A stretch of DNA of 64,000 nt, taken from the NCBI GenBank assembly GCA_019637975.1, contig JAHBUR010000018.1:23505-87504 (forward strand), read 5' to 3'. Positions 16,989-26,300 of this stretch are shown piece by piece. The notes under the pieces are model-generated. The model saw only the letters and a program-made list of their open reading frames with translations. It did no database searches and was not told the DNA's origin. Made by a program: the position numbers and the translations under genes. Within the stretch, counting starts at the first letter, position 1. Each line of letters begins with the position of its first letter. The stretch is from Bacteroidota bacterium (GTDB lineage: Bacteria > Bacteroidota > Ignavibacteria > UBA10030 > UBA6906).

Positions 16989-18518
16989 ATGGTACGCCCG
17001 ATATTCAAGAGTCCAGTCCTTCTTGCCGCTGTCTGTGTTACGATTCTGAATGTATTGCTCATCTGGGCATTCAGGTTTCTTCCTCTCTATGATTACCCGA
17101 TTTGGCTCTACGAAGTCCATCTTATGCGCGAGTTGTCGCAGCCCCGGTTTGCATTGTTCTATGAGATGGTATCGGCTCCGGTTCCAAACTTGGGACTTGT
17201 GGGAATAGTCTGGGCATTGAGTTTTTTTGTGCCGTTGGAAGCGGCAGGGAAGATCTTCTTGACGCTCTGTGTTGTCGGATTGCCTTGGGCATTCAGGTAT
17301 TGTGTCCGGAAAATTGCAGATAATGTCGATACGCCCGTTGCATATTTCGGTTTTCCCTTTTCGTTCAACATCTTTTTCTTTGGCGGACAAGCGTTCTTGT
17401 TTGGGTTTATTGTTCTCCTGCTTGTTATCGGTTGCAGCTTCCCGAAACTCCATGCAATGAAATTGAAAGACTGGACGATTCTTTCATTCCTTTTGCTGGT
17501 TCTCTATTTCATTCATGCGATAGCTTTTGTGTTAGCTGTTGGTGCTTTTGTCGGTGCTTTGGCCGCGAGCGGATCGAAGCCGAGAAATGTCGGTGCTTTC
17601 GTCTTGGCGCTCGTTCCGGCACTGATCTGTATGACTTGGTACTACGCTTCGACGACTGGTACAGCGGGAGGCGAACTGCATTGGAGTTTCTGGGGAGTGG
17701 CGCAGAGTGTGCTGAAATCCCCATTGTTGTTCATCAAGAGTTTCGGGATTTCAACACCGCTTCCTCTTACTCTTCTCAACGGATTATGGGCACTTGCGTT
17801 GCTCATTCTCGTGTCGGCAGCAGTGATTCGGGCACGCACGGGCAAGATGTTTGACAAGCGATTTGCCCTTGCGATTATCATCGCGTTCCTTCTGATGCTT
17901 CTTCTTCCGGACGTTCTGTTTGCAGTATATCGTCCGGGAACCCGTTTCGGTTTCGCGCTGATATTTCTTATCTTGCTTTCGATCTCGAGAATCCAACTGA
18001 CGAAACATTGGCGCATTGTCGCGATAACGGTGACAGCCGGAGTTCTGCTGTTCAACATTGTTCATTTTTCCTCTGTCAATCGGCAGATGGAGGAGTTGTA
18101 TGGCGACCTTCAGGCCACTATGAAATCCGACACGACGTTTTGCGTCGTTCGGTTTGATTGGCCGCCCGAACGTCACATCCGTGACGTGGCCGCCGCTTCC
18201 ATCGATCCCCTCTTTGGAGGAATCTACTATCATCAACTCGACAGAAAAGGTGTGGGTTGGATTTTCGGGACGGCTTTGCTCCGGCTGCGCAGCAACCATG
18301 AGAATCTGCGCCCGGTACTTCTCGGAGAATCGCCGGAGGAACACGCATCAACGTTTCTGGAATCGCAAAGGAAGTCGAAGACATTTGGGCATCTTCTTCT
18401 TGTCGGCTCAAGCCGTATAGCATTCGGTCTTGCAGATGCATTGAGTAAAGAAGGATACGTTATTGCAGTTCAAAAGGAAAATTGGACAATCCTGAGATCA
18501 TCGGATGTTACAGACTAA
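16989..18518 (+). CDS. Polytopic membrane protein of the glycan cluster
   Basis: A 509-residue protein with about ten hydrophobic helices and a soluble C-terminal part of ~130 residues (from ~residue 360). The size and an acidic/aromatic first periplasmic loop (LPLYDYPIWLYEVHLM) resemble GT-C type lipid-dependent glycosyltransferases or O-antigen polymerases, but I see no diagnostic DD/ED motif, so this is only a hint. The ATG follows the GT4 stop directly and the end overlaps the methyltransferase gene by 14 nt, so it is an integral part of the operon. I do not recognise a named family. Confidence 0.8.
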   Translation: MVRPIFKSPVLLAAVCVTILNVLLIWAFRFLPLYDYPIWLYEVHLMRELSQPRFALFYEMVSAPVPNLGLVGIVWALSFFVPLEAAGKIFLTLCVVGLPWAFRYCVRKIADNVDTPVAYFGFPFSFNIFFFGGQAFLFGFIVLLLVIGCSFPKLHAMKLKDWTILSFLLLVLYFIHAIAFVLAVGAFVGALAASGSKPRNVGAFVLALVPALICMTWYYASTTGTAGGELHWSFWGVAQSVLKSPLLFIKSFGISTPLPLTLLNGLWALALLILVSAAVIRARTGKMFDKRFALAIIIAFLLMLLLPDVLFAVYRPGTRFGFALIFLILLSISRIQLTKHWRIVAITVTAGVLLFNIVHFSSVNRQMEELYGDLQATMKSDTTFCVVRFDWPPERHIRDVAAASIDPLFGGIYYHQLDRKGVGWIFGTALLRLRSNHENLRPVLLGESPEEHASTFLESQRKSKTFGHLLLVGSSRIAFGLADALSKEGYVIAVQKENWTILRSSDVTD

Positions 18519-19098
18519 GAAGATACATATCGGTTGCGGGCGGAATATTCTCGAAGGGTATATCAATGTTGACCGGGCGAACTTGCCGGGAGTTGATGTG
18601 ACTCATGATTTGATTCAATTCCCGTGGCCGTTTGCGGATGACGCATTCGACCATCTCATTATGATTGATGTTCTTGAACATTTGCCCGACGTAGTTCAGA
18701 CGATGGAAGAGATTCATCGGATCACACGGAAGCAGGGGAGAGTCACGATTCGTGTGCCATACTATAATTCTTGGGACGCTTCGTTCGACCCGACTCATGA
18801 GCATTGCTTTAATGAGAATTCGTTCGACTTTTTCGATCCTGCAACGTCAACAGGCAGTCATCGGCTGTATTATACGAATGCGAAGTTCCGCATCTACGCA
18901 ATCGGTTATCTCATCTATCCAACGTCGAAATCTTATCTGGTGTACGATTCCAAGGTTGACCTTCGGGAACTCATTCTTCCCGAAGTGTATGACAAGCCGG
19001 TCATTCGTTCCACGTTTCTAAAAAACATGTACACAAAGCTCGGACACAAGATCGGCAACACTATCCGGACTCTTCATGTAGAATTGATCCGGCAATAG
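18505..19098 (+). CDS. Class I SAM-dependent methyltransferase
   Basis: A 197-residue protein with the Rossmann-type SAM-binding start KKIHIGCGRNILEGYINVD (motif I GCG, acidic D at the end of strand 2) and LIMIDVLEHLPD (post-motif II), a layout frequent in methyltransferases of polysaccharide clusters. It probably methylates a sugar or a glycan end, which can cap the chain and stop polymerisation (inference). It overlaps the membrane protein gene by 14 nt and is followed after 3 nt by a GT4 gene. Confidence 0.88.
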   Translation: MLQTKKIHIGCGRNILEGYINVDRANLPGVDVTHDLIQFPWPFADDAFDHLIMIDVLEHLPDVVQTMEEIHRITRKQGRVTIRVPYYNSWDASFDPTHEHCFNENSFDFFDPATSTGSHRLYYTNAKFRIYAIGYLIYPTSKSYLVYDSKVDLRELILPEVYDKPVIRSTFLKNMYTKLGHKIGNTIRTLHVELIRQ

Positions 19099-19101
19099 GG
19101 C

Positions 19102-20226
19102 ATGAGAATCGCGTTCGACGTCAGCTACATTCAGAAAAACCGTGCAGGAATCGGACGTCATGCATTGCAACTGGCAAAGGCGCTACGGGAACATGACACA
19201 CGTAACGAATACGTGCTTCACGGCTGGTCATTCGGTTTGGATGTGAATGAGATCGGCACGTTGCAGGCACCGAATGTCTCTCTCTCGCTAAAGCGAATTC
19301 CCGGGGATCTGAAGCGATTCTATTGGAACCGTCTGCGGAAACCACCAGTCGAAGCCTTCGTCGGAAGCATCGACATCTTTCACAGCACAGATCCGATGGT
19401 TCCTCCAGCACGTCGGGCAAAGCGAATTGCCACCGTTCACGATTGCGCGTACAAGAAATTTCCCGCGTTGTTTGAGTCGCGGGTACTTGCGTGGGATGCA
19501 TACGTGCAGCGAGCTCTTGGCGTTGTAGACGCCATTGTGGTTCCCTCTGAACAAACAATGTACGATGTAATAGAACTCTTCAAGGTTGAGAAGGTAAAAC
19601 TTCACGTTATACACCCTCCGGTTGATGACATGTTCGCGTATCAGAGGGATAGCAGCGCGTCAAACCCGGGCAGTGCTGTTCTTGCGAAACCGTATATCTT
19701 GTTTGTTGGAACAATCGAACCTCGCAAGAACATTGCTTCCATTATCAAAGCATTTGAGTACGTCCGCCGTGAGCAGCGGGATAGCATCGATCTTGTTATC
19801 GTTGGGAAAAAGGGGTGGCTCTTCGAAGAGACGATGCATGCAATAAGAACTTCCTCCGAGAAAGCCTCAATCCAATATCGTGAATACGTAAGCGAGGATG
19901 AACTTGCATGTTTGTACAGACAGGCGATCTGCTTTGTGTATCCTTCGCTCTATGAGGGATACGGGTTTCCGGTGCTCGAAGCCATGGCAAGCGGTGTTCC
20001 TGTTATTACGTCCAACAATTCGGCCATGCGTGAGTTCGCAGATGGAGTTGCACTGTTGGTTCCCCCGGATAACATCCAGGACATTGCCGATGCAATACAC
20101 CTGCTTGTAACGAACGAGGTCAGAAGAGTCGAGATGAGACAACGCGGACTCCATGTTATCAAGCAGTTTTCGTCGCGACAGGCCGCCCGGGCATTGCTCA
20201 CACTGTACGACGCACTCAAGCCATGA
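19102..20226 (+). CDS. GT4 family glycosyltransferase (mannosyltransferase-like)
   Basis: A 374-residue GT-B enzyme. MRIAFDVSYIQKNRAGIGRHALQL at the start, ILFVGTIEPRKNIASIIKAF in the hinge and FVYPSLYEGYGFPVLEAMASG with the E-x7-E motif place it with WbaZ/mannosyltransferase-like GT4 proteins. It starts 3 nt after the methyltransferase and its stop overlaps the next GT4 by 4 nt (ATGA). It would add one sugar during glycan assembly at the cytoplasmic face. Confidence 0.91.
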   Translation: MRIAFDVSYIQKNRAGIGRHALQLAKALREHDTRNEYVLHGWSFGLDVNEIGTLQAPNVSLSLKRIPGDLKRFYWNRLRKPPVEAFVGSIDIFHSTDPMVPPARRAKRIATVHDCAYKKFPALFESRVLAWDAYVQRALGVVDAIVVPSEQTMYDVIELFKVEKVKLHVIHPPVDDMFAYQRDSSASNPGSAVLAKPYILFVGTIEPRKNIASIIKAFEYVRREQRDSIDLVIVGKKGWLFEETMHAIRTSSEKASIQYREYVSEDELACLYRQAICFVYPSLYEGYGFPVLEAMASGVPVITSNNSAMREFADGVALLVPPDNIQDIADAIHLLVTNEVRRVEMRQRGLHVIKQFSSRQAARALLTLYDALKP

Positions 20227-21332
20227 GACTCCTCGTCGTTGACCACAATGCCCTCGAACCTGCGAATCGAGTTCTCTACAAGATGATTGTCGAGCGGGGA
20301 GGGGTGAATTTGCGATTAGTTGTTCCTGCAAAGTGGTTCAATACTTTTCGAACAATCACGTTTGATCCGCCAACCGGGGAATTGAACTACGAATTGTTCA
20401 GCAGCAAGGTCGTGTTTTCCGGAAGAACGCATCGCCTGATGTATCGATCCCTTCGCAGGCACATCAGGGAATTCCGGCCGGATGTGTTCTACATGCATTC
20501 AGAGCCGGAGAACTTTGCGGCGTTCGCAGCGGCCTCTCTGACTCCTTCTTCGACGAAGCTTGTGTTCTACACGGCCCGGAATATTGATCACATTCAAGTC
20601 GGATATCCATACAAGCTGTCTCGTTTGCACAAGTCGATAGAGCAGTTCGTACTTCCGCGCGCAAGCCATGGGATTGCCTGCAACTGTACAGCACGAACCT
20701 TATTTGCTGCTTATGGCTTTCCACATGTTTCGGTGATTCCGCTTGCGGTGGATACGCAGTTGTTTCGGCCTGCAAAAGCGCATAAGCATGACCGGGCATT
20801 CGTCATTGGATATGTTGGAAGGTTGGAAAGGGCGAAAGGGGTTGACTTGGTTCTTCGAGCACTGAAACACCTGCCTGATCTGTGCGTTGCACGAATTGTT
20901 GGTGGCGGAAGTGAACTGGATAACCTGAAGCATTTGGCTTCCAGTCTGGGTATTTCAGATAGGGTCGAGTTCATTCCCACGCTGGATCGCAGTTCATTGC
21001 CCGGAGAGTTGGCTCGATTTGATGTCCTCGTTCTGCCCTCCCGTTCAACACCGCTTTGGAAAGAACAATTCGGAAGGGTTCTCATTGAATCCATGGCGTG
21101 CGGTGTTCCTGTCCTTGGCTCTGATTCAGGTGAAATTCCTCACGTTATCGGCGATGCAGGACTCGTATTCAAGGAAGATAGTCTTGATGGGCTTGTATTG
21201 GGTTGCGAGCGCCTTCTTGTGAACGAGCAACTGAGAGGCGACTTGGGCAGACGGGGAAGAGAGCGGGTTGAAAGACTCTATTCGCTGGAAGTGGTTGCCA
21301 CGCAACATCATAAGCTCTTCACATCACTTTAG
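20223..21332 (+). CDS. GT4 family glycosyltransferase
   Basis: A 369-residue GT-B enzyme beginning MRLLVVDHNALEPANRVLY. The donor domain has VIGYVGRLERAKGVDLVLRAL and LPSRSTPLWKEQFGRVLIESMACG, the E-x7-E motif. It is translationally coupled to the previous gene by an ATGA overlap. It is the third GT4 of the operon, so at least three successive sugar additions of this kind are likely; the specific sugar is unknown. Confidence 0.91.
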   Translation: MRLLVVDHNALEPANRVLYKMIVERGGVNLRLVVPAKWFNTFRTITFDPPTGELNYELFSSKVVFSGRTHRLMYRSLRRHIREFRPDVFYMHSEPENFAAFAAASLTPSSTKLVFYTARNIDHIQVGYPYKLSRLHKSIEQFVLPRASHGIACNCTARTLFAAYGFPHVSVIPLAVDTQLFRPAKAHKHDRAFVIGYVGRLERAKGVDLVLRALKHLPDLCVARIVGGGSELDNLKHLASSLGISDRVEFIPTLDRSSLPGELARFDVLVLPSRSTPLWKEQFGRVLIESMACGVPVLGSDSGEIPHVIGDAGLVFKEDSLDGLVLGCERLLVNEQLRGDLGRRGRERVERLYSLEVVATQHHKLFTSL

Positions 21333-21399
21333 CCTTGGTTGGATATGGACTGGCAATTCCTTAATTTTACCCAAGATTCTTCATAGTTCGAATGAGACT

Positions 21400-22557
21400 G
21401 TGGTTCTTCACCTCCTCATATCATTGCTTCGGTTCAAAGGCAGCTTCACAAAGCCAAGGACCTTGGACCCTGAGCAAGTCCGCTCGCTACTGATTGTTGA
21501 GCTTACACGTCTCGGCGACGTTGTAACAATGTTGCCCTCCATTACGCTTTTGGCGAACCACTTCTCAAATGCAAAGCTCGTTTTGCTCGTTGATTCCCAA
21601 TATGAGCCACTCCTGACCAATCTCGGACTTCCTTGCAAGATCTGGGGGGTTCGGAACCCTGAATCGATTTTCGGATTTCTCAAGGTTCTCCTGTCTGTTC
21701 GGAAAATGCACATTGACCTCGCCCTGAGCATGAGCCCCCCGAAGCGAAACGCCGCTGTAACCCTTGTGAGTGGCGCACGGAGCAAAGTGGGCTATCTCAC
21801 GTATCGGCACACACTTACACCTTACCTTGAGGTGACCCCGGTTGAGTCGTTCGGATTGGCTCTGGCGAAAGAGGAGTCGTACGGGTTGCAGAATATTGAG
21901 GAGCGGGGACTCAAGGTTTGTCGTGCGTTGGGGATTTCGGGAAACTATCTGCGGGCCGAGAGCGGGATCCAACTCGAACACAACATCTTCGAAAAACGAC
22001 GCCAGCGATTGATTTCCGATGGATTGGTGCCTGACAGGAAGTTCGTGGTCGTTCATCCTTTTTCCGGATGGAAATACCGTTCATGGAGTCTCGAACGCTT
22101 CGGCGATGTTGTGAGTACGATTGTCACGCGTTTGAACTATGATGCGGTTCTCTTGTGTGACAAATCCGAAGAAGAAAAACTGGATCTTCTGCAACAGCGG
22201 TTTGCCGGTAGACACAACATTCATTTCGTGGCATCGGATGACTTGCTGGATACATGTGTTATTCTGAAAGAGGCTTCGCTGTTTTTGGGAAACGACTCGG
22301 GCCCGCTGCATCTCGCTTCCGCGTTGGGAACACGAGTTGTAGGGTTGTTCGGTCCGGCATCACCGGAATTGACCGCGCCGAGGAATGATGCGGGGAAGTT
22401 TCTTTTCAGAATAGTAGAATGTTCTCCCTGCGCGCAACTGCATTGCGAACGTCCTTCGAATTCTTGTATGTCGCTGATCAGTCAGGACGATGTGTTGCAG
22501 GCCGTTATGGAACAGTTGTCGCTTGTCCCCGAAGCCAAAGCGGTAGCGAATGCATAA
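21400..22557 (+). CDS. GT9 family glycosyltransferase (heptosyltransferase-like)
   Basis: A GT-B enzyme of the ADP-heptose:LPS heptosyltransferase family: SLLIVELTRLGDVVTMLPSI is the N-terminal signature, VVVHPFSGWKYRSWSLERF the donor loop, and LFLGNDSGPLHLASALGTRVVGLFGPA the conserved C-terminal motif. About 385 residues if translation begins at GTG 21400, which gives an N-terminus usual for the family (a short helix, then FKGSF). No ATG lies between the preceding stop and this point in frame, and the longer frame from 21268 would overlap the upstream GT4, so the start is uncertain. It may act on lipopolysaccharide core or a similar acceptor. Confidence 0.86.
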   Translation: MVLHLLISLLRFKGSFTKPRTLDPEQVRSLLIVELTRLGDVVTMLPSITLLANHFSNAKLVLLVDSQYEPLLTNLGLPCKIWGVRNPESIFGFLKVLLSVRKMHIDLALSMSPPKRNAAVTLVSGARSKVGYLTYRHTLTPYLEVTPVESFGLALAKEESYGLQNIEERGLKVCRALGISGNYLRAESGIQLEHNIFEKRRQRLISDGLVPDRKFVVVHPFSGWKYRSWSLERFGDVVSTIVTRLNYDAVLLCDKSEEEKLDLLQQRFAGRHNIHFVASDDLLDTCVILKEASLFLGNDSGPLHLASALGTRVVGLFGPASPELTAPRNDAGKFLFRIVECSPCAQLHCERPSNSCMSLISQDDVLQAVMEQLSLVPEAKAVANA

Positions 22558-23302
22558 GGTCGATATTCTGGGCGTACGGGTGGACGTTATTGATACGAAC
22601 GGGTTGCATCAAGCGATAGAAGACAGCGTGCGGCAGAACCGGAGAGACGTGTACTCGTACGTGAATATCAACGCGATCAACATTGCACAGGAGAATGAAC
22701 GATTCAAGCGCTTTCTGAACAACGCACACGTTGTGTACTGCGACGGCGAAGGTGTTCGCCTTGGTGCCCGAATGCTCGGCTACCATTTGCCGCCTCGAGT
22801 TGTTCTCACATACTGGATTTGGGAACTCTGCGAATTGTTTGAGAAGCGGAAATTTTCCGTGTTCTTTCTCGGGGCAACAAAACAATTTGTTGATGAGGCA
22901 GTCGGGCGTGTCCGGCAACGATTTCCGGGGATGGTAATTGCAGGCTCGCATCACGGGTATTTTGAGAAAACCGGGGCAGAAAGCGAAACAGTGGTGGAGA
23001 TGATCAACAGCGCACGCCCGAATGTCCTGATTGTGGGGTTCGGGATGCCGGTGCAGGAGATGTGGATCGAAGAGAACTATCAGCGCCTTGCTGCAAACGT
23101 TATTTTGCCGGCAGGCTCGATGATTGACTACACTGCCGGACGCAAAGGCCTTGCGCCCAAATGGATGGCGAACAACGGAATGGAATGGCTCTACCGGTTT
23201 TTTCAGGAGCCCGGCCGGCTTTGGAAAAGGTACTTGATCGGTAATCCATCGTTTATGTACAAGATAGTACGGGAATATTTAGTAAAGGGGACACAACGAT
23301 GA
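22550..23302 (+). CDS. GT26 glycosyltransferase (WecG/TagA/CpsF family)
   Basis: A 250-residue enzyme with VYSYVNINAINIAQEN, VVYCDGEGVRLGARM, VFFLGATKQFVDEAV and VLIVGFGMPVQEMWIEEN, the hallmarks of GT26. Family members add N-acetylmannosamine(uronate) or a similar sugar to a lipid-linked first sugar, an early membrane step in surface polymer synthesis. It overlaps the GT9 gene by 8 nt and its own TGA overlaps the ATG of the PorU-like gene by 4 nt. That last overlap couples glycan synthesis and the sortase-like protein in one transcript. Confidence 0.93.
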   Translation: MHKVDILGVRVDVIDTNGLHQAIEDSVRQNRRDVYSYVNINAINIAQENERFKRFLNNAHVVYCDGEGVRLGARMLGYHLPPRVVLTYWIWELCELFEKRKFSVFFLGATKQFVDEAVGRVRQRFPGMVIAGSHHGYFEKTGAESETVVEMINSARPNVLIVGFGMPVQEMWIEENYQRLAANVILPAGSMIDYTAGRKGLAPKWMANNGMEWLYRFFQEPGRLWKRYLIGNPSFMYKIVREYLVKGTQR

Positions 23303-26300
23303 AGTTGATGGGGGGACTCAGGGTCATATCGGCATTGCTTGTATCCGTATTGACACACACCGGGGTGGGTTCAGACAAGGCGGGCGAGAAGGCATTGTTC
23401 AGATTACTGAACCAAACTCCTGAGGGGTGGGAGATTGAATATGTTCCGCAACCGCGGCTTCTCATGACGGTGGATATCCATGGTAAACCGCATACGCGAT
23501 TTCTGGATGCAACCATTACTGACGGCGTTGAGGATGCGGCCGGATCGCCCGCTCTTCCGGTTGATGTGATAACATTGGGCATTCCCGACGGGGTAACGTT
23601 GTTTGCCGAATTGCTCAACCCGGAATTCGAACTTGCCGGACAGCAAGCCGTCGCCCCTCATCCGGATTATGAATTCACTGAAGATCAGGAAGCTGTTGAA
23701 GTTTTCAATCGGGACCAATCCAAATACTCCGTTAATCAGTTTCTTCCCGCAACACAGATCAGCGTCGAACCACCATTTACCTTGCGGCAGCAGAAGATCA
23801 GTGTCGTTCGCATCCGACCGTATCAGTACAACCCTGCAGCGCAGACTCTGCGACGCATGACAAAGGCAACACTCCGTATTCGCATGCAGCAATCCCCGGA
23901 GTATCGTCCTTCAATCGCCCCGACACCGGATCCGCTATTCGAACAATCCTACAAAGCCCTGCTGTGGAACTATGAGCAAGCCAAAGCGTGGCGCTTAGGG
24001 AGGCAATCCCGGCTCTCCCTCAATACCGATCCGACACGTGACTGGTTTGAAACCGGCAAAACCTACTACAAAGCACAAGTCGCGGCAGACGGATGGTACA
24101 GAATTAGCCGCACGGAGATTGAAGCGGCAGGCGGAAATCTCTCATCAGTGGATCTTTCCACGATCAAAGTCTATGCAAGGGGCGCTGAAGTTCCGGTCAT
24201 TGTACGTCCCGACACGTCGGTCGAGTTCTTTGCCCGCCGGAATCACGGCGATTCGACGTACTTCGATTTCTACACGGACACCTGCGCCCATTGGTTGACC
24301 TGGGGCGGAACGCAAGGGCTCCGCTACGCATCGTCCTCTTCATCAGGAACGCCCCTTACGACATTCGTCTCAGTGGCTCATCCAAGACATGTTGAAACGC
24401 CCGGCGCATACTACGTCGGAACGTCGGACGCTGAACTCATCAACAATGGCACCGTTCCGGGGGAAGGCTGGCGGATGAACAATTTTCCGGTCGGAAGACA
24501 AACAGATTTTCCGTTTACGCTTGATTCGATTGATACTTCGATCCCCACCGCAGTTCTTCGCTCACAACTCTGGGGAAGTGCCTACGTGAATCCTCCGGGA
24601 ACACCGGCGTTGCAAAAGGCGAGATTCTGGGTAAACGATTCCCTTGTCGGTGACATCGAATTCGGTCAGCGACAGGAGGGGTTGATGGATCGAACATTTC
24701 CGGCGAGTTGGTTGCGAACCGGCAGTAACACGCTTCGGATACGGGCAATGGAAACAACCGGCGGCGCAAACAACTTCTTTTTGCGATGGTATGCGTTTGA
24801 CTACAATCGCATGCTTCGGCCCGTCAACGGACAGTTAGAGTTTACAGCTCCGGCCGGCTCTCCCGGCGTGCCGGATAGGTTTTTTGTGAGAGGATTTGGC
24901 AACGCGGACATTGAAGTGTTCGATGTTTCGACGTATAGAAAGATTGAAGGCGGTATTGTTGCAGGCGATTCCACAAACGGATTCAGCATCACGTTCGACG
25001 ACACGAGTACGGTTCAACGAACATACGTGGTTTTTGCCTCAGGGAATCACCGTAGCGTTCCACCCTTGACGCAAAAGATGTTTCAAGATATTCGGGTCAA
25101 TCCGCAGGGGGCCGACTACATTATCATCACGCACAGGAATTTTCTCGCTCAGGCAAACCAGCTGGCTGCACACAGGCAAGCCACGAACGGTGTTCGTACG
25201 AAGGTTGTTGATGTCGGGGACATCTACGACGAATTCAACTACGGCCAAATGCATACCACGCCGATGAAAGAATTCCTGAAGTACGCATTCGAAACGTGGC
25301 CGGCGCCTGCGCCATCGTATGTCCTTTTCTTGGGCGACGCAAGTTGGGACTACCACCGGTATCTCGGAAGTACGATCAAAACCAATTATGTCCCCGCCTA
25401 TGGCGTACCAACAGGCGATAACTGGTTCGGATGTTTCAATCCCGCATTGCCGTTTCTCACATCGTTGTACATCGGACGAATTCCCGCCGAGGATGTGACG
25501 CAAGCCCAGCGGACCGTGAACAAAGTGATCAGCTTTGATAATTACGAACTCTCTGAATGGAACAAGAACTTCCTCTTTATCACAGGTGGCGTTACCCTGA
25601 GCGAGCAGGCCGGGTTCAATTTTCTTGCTGATAGATCCGTTACGCTGTACGTAAAGCCGCCGCCGTTCGGGGCTACAGGGTTGCGGGTGAGCAAAGCCAC
25701 GCCCGGCTACATTGACGGAGAGAACAAACAACGTTTGAAAGACCTGTTCCGCGAGGGTTTGGGATTTGTCAGTTTTACCGGTCACTCCGGTGGGAAAATC
25801 TGGGGCGTTGATCCGGGTCCTGCATCCGAGTTTGAAAATACCAATGGAAAACTCCCGTTTGTTGCTTCAGTGAGTTGCAACGTGGGCGGGTTCGCAACGC
25901 CGTCAAACAACGTTTTTGCCGAAGATCTTCTGCTTGCAGACAACCGGGGAGCAATAGCTGCGTGGGCATCGTCATCCGTTGGTTATGCCAACTATGGTGC
26001 TGCCTTGACGAACAACTGGCTGATCAACGCAACGGTTGATTCGGTACGCGAGTTCGGCAGATTGACGACCAACGCATTGTATCGATTGTGGACGGAAACC
26101 GGTTCGGGATTTATCACGCTTGCGATGATGAACCTGAATCCGATGATGGGGGATCCGATGTCGAGACTTCCCATTCCGCTCAAACCTGAACTGGCTGTTT
26201 CCGCGTCGGATATTTTTCTCGACAAACCGGAACCGACCCCGAGTGATTCGACACTCATCGTTCGGGTCAACGTGCATAATTATGGTTTGGTTCCTTCGGA